Assembly: GCA_013112635.1 (NCBI GenBank)
Contig: JABFGF010000005.1
Coordinates: 124,001-188,000, forward strand
Reading direction: 5' to 3'
Origin: Calditrichota bacterium
GTDB taxonomy: Bacteria; Calditrichota; Calditrichia; Calditrichales; J004
DNA length: 64,000 nucleotides
The position numbers and the translations under genes were made by a program. Below, piece by piece: positions 7,391 to 18,371 of the stretch; positions within the stretch are counted from its first letter, which is position 1, and the number at the start of each line of letters is the position of its first letter. The notes below the pieces were generated by a model that was given only the letters and a program-made list of their open reading frames with translations, did not search any database and had not been told where the DNA came from.

Positions 7391-10375
7391 TTATTTAAAG
7401 GAAATAAGTCCACTGTTGTTGCGCCCATTTATTGTTATGGAAAGCGGGCTGTCCAATCTTAAGTGGCGCACATAACGGAGAGTGGAAATAGTTTTTTGTT
7501 TATCAAGCCAATCCCAGTTTAAAAAGTGTTTTTCATTTTTAGGATTTATTGTAAAATAACTGATTTTAAATGAACTCACATTCTGAAAAAAATGCGATGC
7601 TTGTGATGGTTCGATAACCATTTCTTTTATGCCGCTTTCAATTATTGCTTTAACCCCTGCAATTTGTTCCCAATTTACAGGTACTCCCAACCAGGGATCA
7701 CTGCTGCCAAGCCGGCCCAAAGTTATTAAAACATATGGCTTATTTTTTCTTGATAATTGAGAATTGAACTGCATAATTTCATCGGCAATTATTGTAGTTT
7801 TCGAACGGTCAAAGCTATCGCGGCTAATAAGGATAATATCACAGATATTTTTAATATGTCCGTTGCCCAAAACTCGATCGCTGAAACAAAGTGAATTTTT
7901 CTTCTCTTTTTCAGAAAATGTGATTTTGATATTATCATTCTTATTGGCAATGGGCCGCATTTGCAAAAGACAAAATTCGTGAGGCTTCTCCTTATCTTTG
8001 GAAAAACGCATTGCAAATTCTAATTCTATATCATTGCCCATGCCTTCTTTGCCAAGTTTCAAAAAAGACGAAATGATTTCAGGCAGCGGAAAAATTTCTT
8101 GCTTTAAAATTGGGGATAAGGTAATTATTCGTTGTCCATGACGCGAGATTCCATCATAAATAGCCCTGTTTTCATGTGAATAAGTAGATGCACTAAATTG
8201 AAGTGATCCGTCTTCTTCGGCTTCTTTCATGGAATATTTTTTATCATCGCCAATTCGATGCTCATGATCATGCGAAAGTTCAATCGCGTAAAAACTGTTT
8301 TGATTGTTTTCCAACGTTTGTTCCACTGTTGAAAACTGTTGAATATGCTTTGGGTATTTAGGACAAAATGTTAGGCTATTTTCGCCTTCAACAACCGTCC
8401 TGCCTAATCCAAGTGCAACAGATACAAGACCATCATCGGAATTTGCAGGTGGAACAGAGTAATAATTGTAAGATTTTGCAACACCTGAAATATCAGGATA
8501 AAAACGAGAGCCGTAAGTGTTGCCAACCAGGTTTTGTATTACTACGGCCATCCGTTCCTCTTCCAGCCGGTATGACGTATACTTCATATAGTTGCGCGCC
8601 CTTTGCGAATATGTAGACGCATATACTGTTTTTATAGCCTCAACAAGCCGGACAAGCCTGGTGGTTGTATGTTCCTGGTTATTGGCAAACATTACTGTGT
8701 TGTAAACACCCGCAAATGGGAAGTACTGAGAATCTTCCAAAAGACTGGAAGAGCGAATAGCTATGGGTTGTTTTACAATTTCAAGATATTCAAAAAGCTG
8801 TTCTGAAATTTCATTAGGGAATTCAGCATCCAGAAATGTTTGCAAAATTGTTTCATCATCCTGCATGTCCATAACAGTTTTAAATAACTTGTTTTTGTTC
8901 ATAAAGGATTCGAACACATGCGTTCCCAAAACCAGGGCTGATGGGATTTTTATGATCACATTATCAAACTTCATGTGAAGATCATGATTGTTAACAAGCT
9001 GGTTTAAAAAGCTTAGTCCGCGGGCCTTCCCGCCGATTGAACCGCTGCCAATGCGCGAAAACCCAAATTCAAGATCAAATGTGTCTTTATTGAAATCTGT
9101 TAACACACCTCGTTGCTGCATGCTTGTGTACAAATCAAGAGACGAAACAAGTAGATTGCGCAAATCATCTACACTGTCATAATCAGATAATTTTCTGGGT
9201 CTTAGTTTAAATGCCAGCCAAAATTCGCGTCTGGCTTTTAGCCAATTGGAAAAATGGTTGCGGTCCGAATGATACTTTAAGCTTTCATCGGGAATAGTTT
9301 TTAGCATTTCTTTCAGGCTGTTTAAATCGGTTGCCCGGCCAACTTCTTGTTCTTTTTCAGTTTTAAAAATAAAATCACCAAAGCCCAGGTTCTCTATTGT
9401 AAAATTCTGGATCTCTTGTAAAAGATATCTGGAGTCTTTATGTAAAAATGAAGCTCCTGCCTTATAAGCTTTATTCTGATTTGCCAAATCGTGCGATTGA
9501 AGAAGGATAGGAATATCGGCCTTCTTTTCTTTTATATAGCGCGTTAAATGTATTCCCGCATGTTCATCACGCTGGTCATTTCTCATATAATTTACATCGG
9601 ATACAACCCCTAAAATGTATTCTTCATAATCATCAAAATATTGACATGCTTCTTCAAAGTTTGTCGCAAGCAAAATTTTAGGGCGGGCGCGCATCCGTAA
9701 AAATTTATGATAAAGATTGATTCCCTGTTCTATCAACGTTTGAGATTGGCTTAGAAGTTCAGAATAGAGAATAGGCAGGTAGGAGGAATAAAAACGAATA
9801 TTATCTTCAACAAGTAAAATAATTTGAACACCGGCAAGCTTCACATCGCGGATAACATTTTGCTGATCCTCAATAAGTTTAATAATTGCAATAATAATTC
9901 TGAAATCACCATTCCATGTAAATATTCGGTCAAATGGCTTTGGTGTGCTGCTGGTTAAACGCGGATTAAATTCACTGGTATCAAAAACAAGGTGCACAAC
10001 AGGGAGATTTTGGTTTGTTTCCTTAACTTTTCTGGCAAAATCATTTACGGCAATATCACCACTATGGGTTGTAGTAATTACAAGATCAATTCTGTTTTCT
10101 TCACTTAGTAGATCTAATGCTTCTTTGCCGCTGGAAACCCGTACAATTTCTGGTGAATGGCTTAGATTTAATTGAAAATATTCCTGGCGTAAAAACTGGT
10201 AAATGCGCCCGTCTTCTTCTAATAGAAATAAATTATACTGGCTTGAAACAAGCAGGATTTCTCTAACACGAAAACGCATTAAAGATTGGAATACTTTAAA
10301 ACGGTCTCCGGTAGGAAAATCAGAATAAAAAGCTTTGGCGAGTTTTGATTTGTTCTCTGGAGATTTGGGTTTCAT
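7391..10375 (-). CDS. Tandem receiver domains fused to PEP-synthase-like ATP-binding domain (994 aa)
   Basis: Domains in order: a receiver-like domain at about residues 37-165 in which the phospho-acceptor position reads TTTHSG, so no Asp; a second receiver domain at about 183-325 that keeps the acidic pair E190-D191, the acceptor D260 (VVSDVN), S294 and K313; a helical linker; then a PPDK/PEP-synthase N-terminal ATP-binding domain at about 437-810 with IGGKARGL, AIRSSSLLED...FAG and the closing LLQMRP. It lacks the phosphohistidine domain (GGxT.H) and the PEP-binding TIM barrel of true PEP synthase. Instead a C-terminal region (about 840-994) carries LGRLGSSDPWLGVPV and SHFFQN, shared with the protein at 11947. 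So it is unlikely to make PEP. ATP-dependent phosphotransfer under receiver control is an inference. Similar 'PEP/pyruvate-binding' proteins of about 990 aa occur in Bacteroidota. It follows gdhA, separated by a hairpin. Confidence 0.75.
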   Translation of the reverse strand: MKPKSPENKSKLAKAFYSDFPTGDRFKVFQSLMRFRVREILLVSSQYNLFLLEEDGRIYQFLRQEYFQLNLSHSPEIVRVSSGKEALDLLSEENRIDLVITTTHSGDIAVNDFARKVKETNQNLPVVHLVFDTSEFNPRLTSSTPKPFDRIFTWNGDFRIIIAIIKLIEDQQNVIRDVKLAGVQIILLVEDNIRFYSSYLPILYSELLSQSQTLIEQGINLYHKFLRMRARPKILLATNFEEACQYFDDYEEYILGVVSDVNYMRNDQRDEHAGIHLTRYIKEKKADIPILLQSHDLANQNKAYKAGASFLHKDSRYLLQEIQNFTIENLGFGDFIFKTEKEQEVGRATDLNSLKEMLKTIPDESLKYHSDRNHFSNWLKARREFWLAFKLRPRKLSDYDSVDDLRNLLVSSLDLYTSMQQRGVLTDFNKDTFDLEFGFSRIGSGSIGGKARGLSFLNQLVNNHDLHMKFDNVIIKIPSALVLGTHVFESFMNKNKLFKTVMDMQDDETILQTFLDAEFPNEISEQLFEYLEIVKQPIAIRSSSLLEDSQYFPFAGVYNTVMFANNQEHTTTRLVRLVEAIKTVYASTYSQRARNYMKYTSYRLEEERMAVVIQNLVGNTYGSRFYPDISGVAKSYNYYSVPPANSDDGLVSVALGLGRTVVEGENSLTFCPKYPKHIQQFSTVEQTLENNQNSFYAIELSHDHEHRIGDDKKYSMKEAEEDGSLQFSASTYSHENRAIYDGISRHGQRIITLSPILKQEIFPLPEIISSFLKLGKEGMGNDIELEFAMRFSKDKEKPHEFCLLQMRPIANKNDNIKITFSEKEKKNSLCFSDRVLGNGHIKNICDIILISRDSFDRSKTTIIADEIMQFNSQLSRKNKPYVLITLGRLGSSDPWLGVPVNWEQIAGVKAIIESGIKEMVIEPSQASHFFQNVSSFKISYFTINPKNEKHFLNWDWLDKQKTISTLRYVRHLRLDSPLSITINGRNNSGLISFK

Positions 10376-10409
10376 AGACGCTTTAATGTATAGTTATTTT
10401 ATTTAAAAA

Positions 10410-10445
10410 AACAGCAGGGATAGAAATGGACCAATCCCTGCTGTT
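10410..10445. terminator. Bidirectional terminator hairpin after gdhA
   Basis: A perfect 12-bp stem AACAGCAGGGAT / ATCCCTGCTGTT with a 12-base loop and A/T tracts on both sides (TTTATTTAAAAAA, TTAAAAT). It sits between the gdhA stop and the start of the 994-aa receiver/ATP-binding gene, so the latter may have its own promoter or depend on read-through. Confidence 0.75.
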
Positions 10446-10459
10446 AAAATAACTTACAT

Positions 10460-11860
<1,401 letters not shown>

Positions 11861-11946
11861 TTATTTGTTTTTTTTCCTGAAATCATTCTGTTTGGTTTTT
11901 AACCCATCATGGGGCTGTAATTAAATGAAATCAGGATTTCTTATTC

Positions 11947-14900
11947 TCAGTGACTTAGAATTAACTCTTTTAGATCATTTTCTTCTTTAATATTTTCTTT
12001 CTGTTCTTCGTCAAGATATGATACATCAAGCATCCCTCCAGACTTATAACCAGTGCGCTGATAATTGATTTCATCAAGACACAAGCTCCAACCCATTAAC
12101 CAATTATCTAAAGCTTTTTTTTGTGATTTGTTTCCTACAAAGTCTATATATAAATCTATATCACTGCCGGTTTGGGCAGTTTGTAAAAGTGAACTGCCTC
12201 CAAGATATAACTTGTTTACGCCAAACTGTTTCTTATCTAATTGAGAGGCCAGTTTTTCAGCCATCAGTACACGCCATTCAGAATGAATATTATCTTCATC
12301 CGATATGTTTACAGTAGATGGTTCTGCTGTATCAATACTTCCGGGCGATGAAAAAATTGCAACTGCTTTTTCAAGATCTGCATTCATTAAAATTTTTAAT
12401 ATACGGCCATCTAAATTTGATGCGACATTAATTACATGGACAACATCTTTGTATTTTTCAAACTCCGGTAATAATTTTGTAAACAGATTTGGACTCTTTA
12501 ATAAAAAGTGTTCATTAAAAACCACATCATCCCCATCCGGATAAAGAGGAAGATAACGAATTGAAGCTTCTACCAGATCTTGAAAAAAATGTGTGCCAAA
12601 GGAAAGATCAGGCACATAATTACCTTTTTTTCTGGCAACTTCAATTAACACGGCGGTATTGTTTATATCTGAGTAGGTTACGCTGACACCAAGTTTAATA
12701 TCGCCGCGGCTGCCCCATCTACCCGGTCCCATTAAAATAAATTGTCTTTTGGGCAGGATTATATTCAGCTTACTGATTGCTTTGCCAATTTCTTTTAAGT
12801 CTTCCAGGTCATTTAATTCATTGTATTTTTCCGGATCGACATAAACGATATGGGTAATATCAGGAACAAGCCCATTTGAGATATAGCGGTTTGCTGAAAA
12901 AAGGATATCTTCTTTAGGAATATTTTCAGGAATTGGCGTTGGTGCATCGTATTTACTGTAGCTTTGTGGTCTGCATTGCAACAAAAACAAATCATCGCCA
13001 TTAGAGGCAAATTCAATATCAACCGGAGTTGCCAAAGCACCCTGAAGTTCTTTTAAAATACGCTGCATTAAAAGTATAAAGTCAGATTCATTTGTTAAAC
13101 CATCGAAAGTAACAACTAAATCTTCTTTCCCATAATCTGTATTTATGCCCATTGGCCTGCGTAAATTATGATGCTCGAAAATGGAAACTACACGGTTAAT
13201 ATGAGGATAATCATCCCCATTACTTTTAAACAGGTCTTTTAATTCAATCGTTTCAAACTCATGTGTTTCAAGATTAAGTACATCAGCTTTATGCGGAGAA
13301 TAGCGGACAACATCATTAACACTTACATTTGCTCGCAAACCAGGTTGACCGGGTGCAATTAAAATTGGATAATCATCGCTAACTCTATCTACCGCGCGTG
13401 TTCCTAATCCCGGAACAAGTCGGATCAAACCATCTTCCCGTTTAATTCTTGGTGACCAGCGGAATTCATTATTACTAAATGCTACACCTGCAAAACAGGG
13501 CAGAAAGTAATCCCCAACTTTTTTACCAACAACTTCCTGGATCATTATCCCCATTTCTTCATGAAAATCCAAAAGTCCGCGCTCTGTTCTATACTCAATT
13601 GGATCAGGTCCTATGGTTGAGGCATAAACCTCAGCAATTGCATCCATCAAAGCTTCAAGTCTTTCTCTTTTTGGGCCTTGGTTTGCTAAAAACAGGCTTT
13701 TATATTTTCCGGAAAAAGCAGAACCCAGGCGATCTTCAAGTAGGCTTGAACTGCGGATAATAATTGGATTAAAACCAAAATCATCAAGCGCAACGGAAAG
13801 GCTTTTCTTTATTTCCGGTGGGAAATAGGAGTTTTTGAATAGTTGTACAACATGTGGATATTCTTTGCGAACTTCGTTCAGGCTTTTATATTTTTGTTCA
13901 AGAATTTCTTCCAGGTTATTATAATGCATAAACTGGATCATCGTATCCGATGAAATATGCCAGGTTTTTGGAACCTTAATATTCTTTAATAATTCCGGAT
14001 CATGAATGTTTTTTCTCAGGATTCTTTCAGCCAGAAAAACACCGGCACTTTTTCCACCCAGTTTTCCATGGCTACCAGGTGGGAAAATTGTACGGTCAAT
14101 AAGATCGTTAAAATCATTAACCATTACGTAGTTTTTTGCAATATTGATAAACTCTAGCTGATCGGAAAAAAATCTACGGAGTAAAGCGGCACGCACACCA
14201 ATCTTAGCAGAAGGCATCAATTGCAGTCCATCGGGTGCAATCTGGTAATAACGTCTGATTGCATTTGCAATATCTGTAAGTGAGCTGTCATTATTTGCAG
14301 CTGCACGCACCAGAAAAGCTGTTTTATCCTGCTGCATCCATTTCTGGATATTTGTAAGAATTTCCGTTTTGCTAAGATATTTTTGAGCCAGCTTAAAAAC
14401 TTCGGAACTAATTTCTTCAGAATGGGCAAATGTTCTTTTTTGAAGAGGTGTATTTACTTCACCCAAAACTTCGCTTTGTTGGTATTGTTGAATAGAGCTG
14501 AATTCGTGAAGAAGATGTTCAGCTTCAGGAATGCCTTGCCAAACCAGGTGATTCAGCATTTTACGGGATATGCGGATAAATAAATCGGGATCAGTCCTTT
14601 TTAGTAATTCTAAAACAACCTTCCATTCACCCTCTTTTCTTTCGCTGAAATCTTGCTTTGTTGTTTCCCATTTGTTAAAAACGAGTTTAAGCTTTTGGTA
14701 CATTACATAATGGCTTAACCGCGTAGCAATATTATTGATTAAAATTACTTCATCTTCTAAGAAAGGACTGTTATTTTGTTCCGGTTTTTCCTCAGTATAA
14801 TAAACACGTATATAGCCACTATTTCTACCATTAACTTTTATATCTGCATGGAGCATCCAGGGCGATTCACGAAAAGCATCAGAAATATACTCTTTCCTTC

Positions 14901-15099
14901 CATACATAATCTGAACGCGGCATACTTCAGGATATTGCCATCCGATTGGAATTATATTTACTATTTGATTTAGCGCGTCAGTTGTACTTAAATCAGGAAC
15001 GGCCAGAACTTCTTCGATTTCATACATGCAGTTTAATTCACGTACGCGTTCTTCTAAACTTACAACAAGTGTATCGAAGGATTTTTTTGGTTGGGTCAT
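11947..15099 (-). CDS. GAF-like sensor + PEP-synthase-like ATP-binding + nucleotidyltransferase fusion (about 1050 aa)
   Basis: The frame extends to a TTG at 15114; the ATG at 15099 is preferred. Numbering below is from 15114. Residues 18-145 match a GAF-like sensor module common at the N-terminus of histidine kinases (LEERVRELNCMYEIEEVL, GWQYPEVCRVQI, NGRNSGYIRVYYTEEKPE). After a helical region (150-330), a PPDK/PEP-synthase ATP-binding domain spans about 345-720: KLGGKSAG, IIIRSSSLLEDRLGSAFSG, LLQCRPQ. The phosphohistidine and PEP-binding domains are missing. Residues 730-935 hold the domain shared with the 994-aa protein (LMGPGRWGSRGDIKLGVSV, GTHFFQDL). The tail (about 945-1055) has GGSSLLQTAQTGSDIDLYI, and a third acid in MLDVSYLD, the pattern of a polymerase-beta-type nucleotidyltransferase with D985, D987 and D1030. 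It lies between two glutamate dehydrogenase genes. Function unknown; regulation by nucleotidyl or phosphoryl transfer is an inference. Confidence 0.75.
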   Translation of the reverse strand: MTQPKKSFDTLVVSLEERVRELNCMYEIEEVLAVPDLSTTDALNQIVNIIPIGWQYPEVCRVQIMYGRKEYISDAFRESPWMLHADIKVNGRNSGYIRVYYTEEKPEQNNSPFLEDEVILINNIATRLSHYVMYQKLKLVFNKWETTKQDFSERKEGEWKVVLELLKRTDPDLFIRISRKMLNHLVWQGIPEAEHLLHEFSSIQQYQQSEVLGEVNTPLQKRTFAHSEEISSEVFKLAQKYLSKTEILTNIQKWMQQDKTAFLVRAAANNDSSLTDIANAIRRYYQIAPDGLQLMPSAKIGVRAALLRRFFSDQLEFINIAKNYVMVNDFNDLIDRTIFPPGSHGKLGGKSAGVFLAERILRKNIHDPELLKNIKVPKTWHISSDTMIQFMHYNNLEEILEQKYKSLNEVRKEYPHVVQLFKNSYFPPEIKKSLSVALDDFGFNPIIIRSSSLLEDRLGSAFSGKYKSLFLANQGPKRERLEALMDAIAEVYASTIGPDPIEYRTERGLLDFHEEMGIMIQEVVGKKVGDYFLPCFAGVAFSNNEFRWSPRIKREDGLIRLVPGLGTRAVDRVSDDYPILIAPGQPGLRANVSVNDVVRYSPHKADVLNLETHEFETIELKDLFKSNGDDYPHINRVVSIFEHHNLRRPMGINTDYGKEDLVVTFDGLTNESDFILLMQRILKELQGALATPVDIEFASNGDDLFLLQCRPQSYSKYDAPTPIPENIPKEDILFSANRYISNGLVPDITHIVYVDPEKYNELNDLEDLKEIGKAISKLNIILPKRQFILMGPGRWGSRGDIKLGVSVTYSDINNTAVLIEVARKKGNYVPDLSFGTHFFQDLVEASIRYLPLYPDGDDVVFNEHFLLKSPNLFTKLLPEFEKYKDVVHVINVASNLDGRILKILMNADLEKAVAIFSSPGSIDTAEPSTVNISDEDNIHSEWRVLMAEKLASQLDKKQFGVNKLYLGGSSLLQTAQTGSDIDLYIDFVGNKSQKKALDNWLMGWSLCLDEINYQRTGYKSGGMLDVSYLDEEQKENIKEENDLKELILSH

Positions 15100-15159
15100 A
15101 AAATTTGAATCCAAAATAAAACATTTGAAATAGCTATTGTTATGAGTTTCAATTTGCTA

Positions 15160-15245
15160 GTTACAGGTTAGCTTCACCATGTAACGAATTAAACTGCTTA
15201 ACATCCTCGGGCTTGAGGCTATATAAAGTTATTCTAACCTGTAAC
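15160..15245. repeat. Long-spaced inverted repeat downstream of second GDH
   Basis: GTTACAGGTTAG (15160-15171) is perfectly repeated in inverse as CTAACCTGTAAC (15234-15245), 62 bases apart, in the 150-base gap before the GAF/ATP-binding gene. TGTAACTTGTAACACGCAACTTG follows, a 'TTGTAAC' iteration also seen in dispersed intergenic repeats. It could act as a transcript-level structure or be a REP-like element. Confidence 0.45.
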
Positions 15246-15264
15246 TTGTAACACGCAACTTGTT

Positions 15265-16551
15265 TTATACCCACCCTCTGTCTTTACAGGCCTGTGCAAC
15301 ACGGCTGATTGAAATTACATAAGCAGCATCACGCATAAACAGTTTTTTCTTTTCTGCCAGTTCATAAACTGCTAAAAATGCGTCAGTCATTTTCTGATCC
15401 AATCTTTCAAGTACCTCTTCGCGTGGCCAGAAAAAGTTCATATTACTCTGAACCTGCTCAAAATAACTGCAGGTAACGCCACCGGCATTAGCTAAAAAGT
15501 CAGGTATTACAAATACACCTTTTTCTTCTAGAATGGCATCTGCTTCAGGCGTTGTAGGACCGTTTGCGCCTTCTGCAACAAGTTTTACAGAGCTTTTAAC
15601 TTTAGTGACAGTTTCAGCGGTTATCTGGTTTTCAATGGCTGAAGGAATTAATATATCCACTTCTTGCTCAATCCAGGCATTACCATCTAAAATTTCATAA
15701 CCAGCTTCTTTCGCCTTGGCTTTATCAATTCCACCAAAACGATCTGTAATATTTATCAAAGTGTTATAATCAATTCCCTCAGCTTTTTTAAATGTATAAG
15801 AGGTCTGATCTGTTTGATCCCAGCAAGAAACACAAATAACTTTTCCACCCAGTTCTTCATAAAGTTGAATGGCGTATTGGGCTACATTTCCAAATCCCTG
15901 CACTGCAGCAGTTGTATTTTTTACATCAATACCCAATTTTTTCAATGCTTCACGCACTGTGTAAATAACGCCATAACCGGTTGCTTCTGTTCTTCCTAGA
16001 GAGCCTCCCATTCCTACAGGTTTGCCAGTTATGAAACCAGGAAATTTTGAACCATGAATGGTTTCAAATTCATCAAGCATCCATAACATATGCTGGCCGT
16101 TTGTCATAACATCCGGTGCAGGCACATCGGAGAGCGGGCCAACATTTTTGGCAATCTGGCGAACCCAGCCGCGGCATATTTGTTCTTGTTCCCCGGGTGT
16201 TAAATTATGAGGATCACAAATAACCCCACCTTTACCGCCGCCTAATGGCAAATCCACAACCGCTGTTTTCCAGGTCATCCACATGGAAAGGGCACGAACT
16301 GTGTCAATAGTCTCCTGAGGGTGAAAACGAATCCCGCCTTTGGATGGTCCTAATGCGTTATTGTGCTGAACTCTGAAGCCTTTAAATACTTTTGTTTTTC
16401 CGTTATCCATTTTTACTGGGATACTAAAATGATATTCGCGTAAAGGATCGCGTAATAATTCTCTTGTTCCTTCATCTAAGCCAATTAAATCTGCTACCTT
16501 GTCAAACTGAGTTTGAGCCATTTCGAAAGCGTTGAATGATTTGTCTGCCAT
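15265..16551 (-). CDS. Glutamate dehydrogenase, GudB/archaeal-type (Glu/Leu/Phe/Val dehydrogenase family)
   Basis: 428 aa. Motifs: KGFRVQHNNALGPSKGGIRFHP, DLPLGGGKGGVICDP (catalytic Lys), DVPAPDVMTNGQHMLWMLDE, GGSLGRTEATGYGV and Rossmann AAVQGFGNVAQY. Length and motifs place it with Bacillus RocG/GudB and archaeal GDHs, a different branch from gdhA at 10460. Family members interconvert glutamate and 2-oxoglutarate; this branch is often catabolic and NAD-using, but coenzyme choice cannot be read safely here. AAGGAA precedes the ATG. It is the first of four co-oriented minus-strand genes, upstream of the GAF/ATP-binding fusion. Confidence 0.92.
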   Translation of the reverse strand: MADKSFNAFEMAQTQFDKVADLIGLDEGTRELLRDPLREYHFSIPVKMDNGKTKVFKGFRVQHNNALGPSKGGIRFHPQETIDTVRALSMWMTWKTAVVDLPLGGGKGGVICDPHNLTPGEQEQICRGWVRQIAKNVGPLSDVPAPDVMTNGQHMLWMLDEFETIHGSKFPGFITGKPVGMGGSLGRTEATGYGVIYTVREALKKLGIDVKNTTAAVQGFGNVAQYAIQLYEELGGKVICVSCWDQTDQTSYTFKKAEGIDYNTLINITDRFGGIDKAKAKEAGYEILDGNAWIEQEVDILIPSAIENQITAETVTKVKSSVKLVAEGANGPTTPEADAILEEKGVFVIPDFLANAGGVTCSYFEQVQSNMNFFWPREEVLERLDQKMTDAFLAVYELAEKKKLFMRDAAYVISISRVAQACKDRGWV

Positions 16552-16942
16552 TCTGTGTTCCTTTCACAAAACAAGTTTTAGTTTTTCTTTATGTTTATTT
16601 ATAAAAAACAATCATACCTAAATATACGGCATTAAAAGTCAAAAGAAAATAACGAAATTGGTTTCTTTTACAATAAATCTTAAAAAGCGTAATTACGCAT
16701 AAAAACAGCAAGGAAGATATTAATTGGGTTGATTAGGGTTTTAATCTTTAAAAAAGGATATAACCTGAAAAGGTGTACGGTTGCTCCCCGGAAATTGAGC
16801 AGGTTTAAAAAACACCGTAAATATTATCAAAATTACTTTAAATAAACGCTAATATTGTTTGCTTTCCTTCCGAAAAACCATTATCCTTGGTGGAGTAAAA
16901 TCCCTTAAAAAAGAGTAAAGTGGGGAGAAAATCCAAAATAGT
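16552..16942. promoter_or_regulatory. Divergent control region between GDH and mraZ, with palindrome and candidate MraZ boxes
   Basis: A 391-base gap with no gene. It must hold the promoters for the minus-strand GDH array and the plus-strand dcw cluster. A perfect palindrome GCGTAATTACGC lies at 16687-16698. Near mraZ, GTGGAG (16890-16895) and GTGGGG (16920-16925) are in the same orientation, 30 bases apart, similar to the GTGG(A/T)G boxes that MraZ binds in its own promoter in E. coli and mycoplasmas. Only two boxes are seen and the spacing is larger than the usual 10 bases, so autoregulation is a modest inference. Confidence 0.4.
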
Positions 16943-17416
16943 ATGACAAATTATAATTTTACTGGTGAGTTCATCTGTTCACTGGACAGCAAAAACCGTT
17001 TGAACGTCCCCTCCGGCATCAGGAAGATGATCGGCCCGGAAGCAAACAATACACTTATCTTCGCACCTGGTTTTGAAAAGAGCAACTTAAACCTCTATAT
17101 GCTGGATGAATGGAAGAACCTCACTGATAGTTTCAGGAAGTTTAACTTAAATGATAAGCATGCGCAACAATTTATAAGGCTTTTTGTTGGCGGTGCTCAT
17201 ACTGTAGTTATGGATACGCAAGGTAGGATAATGTTGCCTGCACGAATCCTGGAACAAGCGCAAATAAAATCTGAAATGCTCATTTTGGGAATGGTTAATA
17301 AGCTGGAGGTATGGAATCCGGACAACTACAAGGCCTATAATGAAAATTCAGGACTTGGATTAACAGACCTCGTAGAAAAGATCAACTTTTCTGATTTAAG
17401 TGTTGGCGAGGATTAG
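16943..17416 (+). CDS. mraZ: MraZ transcriptional regulator
   Basis: 157 aa. Two SpoVT-AbrB-like half-repeats are visible: FICSLDSKNRLNVPSGIRK near the N-terminus and VVMDTQGRIMLPARILEQ near residue 95, the MraZ pattern. MraZ forms ring oligomers and binds the promoter of the division/cell-wall cluster that it heads. It is followed 3 bases later by rsmH, as in most bacteria. Candidate binding boxes lie just upstream. Confidence 0.95.
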   Translation: MTNYNFTGEFICSLDSKNRLNVPSGIRKMIGPEANNTLIFAPGFEKSNLNLYMLDEWKNLTDSFRKFNLNDKHAQQFIRLFVGGAHTVVMDTQGRIMLPARILEQAQIKSEMLILGMVNKLEVWNPDNYKAYNENSGLGLTDLVEKINFSDLSVGED

Positions 17417-17419
17417 TCA

Positions 17420-18346
17420 ATGGATTCAGCCTATCATGTTCCTGTTTTGGGGCAAGAGGTTGCAGATTGCTTGATACACAAAACGGATGGCATTTATCTG
17501 GATGGAACTTTAGGTGGGGGCGGTCATGCGGAAATTATTCTTAATAGACTTGAAAGGAAGGCACATTATTTAGGTGTCGACCGTGATATAGAAGCTATAA
17601 ATGTTTCTAATAAACGTTTGGAGGGTTTCAGTAATTTCAGCTCCTATCAAACAACGTTTGAACAACTTGAGCCTGTTCTAAAAAGAGCTTCAGTTTCATT
17701 GCTGGATGGGATTTTTCTGGACCTCGGTGTTTCATCCTGGCAGATTGATAATAATGAGAGAGGTTTTAGTTTTCGGCAGGGGCTTTCTCTTGATATGCGT
17801 ATGAACAGCTCACAAGAACTAACAGCAGAATGGATTTTAAATAATTATAGTAAAGAGAATTTGAAAATTATTTTCAAGGAGTATGGAGAAGAGCGTTTCG
17901 CTGGCAAAATTGCTTACAGAGTTGTTAAGGCGCGTGAGGAGAAAAGAATTGACAAAACCACTGAGCTACTAAAGATAATTGACCGCTGTGTTAACCCTCG
18001 TTTTGCAACAAAAAGCTATGCCAGGATTTTCCAGGCTTTAAGAATAGAAGTAAATAATGAGTTGGAAATTTTAAAGCAAACATTGGATGAGTCAAAAAAT
18101 TATTTGGCTAAAAAAGGTAGGTTAGCCGTTATAACCTATCATTCATTGGAAGATAGAATTGTAAAAAATTTTATGAAGAATGCTGAAAACCCATGTACAT
18201 GTCCACCGGAATTTCCAGTTTGTGTATGTGGAAAAAAACAAATTTTTAAAAGATTAAAGCCACACTTTATTCTGCCATCTCAGGAGGAGATAGACAAAAA
18301 TCCCCGGTCACGAAGCGCAAAGTTGAGAGTTGCCATCCGGGTTTAG
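17420..18346 (+). CDS. rsmH: 16S rRNA (cytosine1402-N4)-methyltransferase RsmH
   Basis: 308 aa, the normal length. It uses S-adenosylmethionine to methylate C1402 in the ribosomal P site. Motifs: DGTLGGGGHAEIIL (SAM loop), FLDLGVSSWQID, ERGFSFRQGLSLDMRM, ARIFQALRIEVNNELE and ITYHSLEDRIVKNF near the end. A CxC/Cys-rich stretch (PCTCPPEFPVCVCG), typical of RsmH, precedes the C-terminus. It starts 3 bases after the mraZ stop; GAGG in the end of mraZ serves as ribosome site. Confidence 0.96.
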   Translation: MDSAYHVPVLGQEVADCLIHKTDGIYLDGTLGGGGHAEIILNRLERKAHYLGVDRDIEAINVSNKRLEGFSNFSSYQTTFEQLEPVLKRASVSLLDGIFLDLGVSSWQIDNNERGFSFRQGLSLDMRMNSSQELTAEWILNNYSKENLKIIFKEYGEERFAGKIAYRVVKAREEKRIDKTTELLKIIDRCVNPRFATKSYARIFQALRIEVNNELEILKQTLDESKNYLAKKGRLAVITYHSLEDRIVKNFMKNAENPCTCPPEFPVCVCGKKQIFKRLKPHFILPSQEEIDKNPRSRSAKLRVAIRV

Positions 18347-18371
18347 AGTTTAATTTATGAAGGAGTATACT

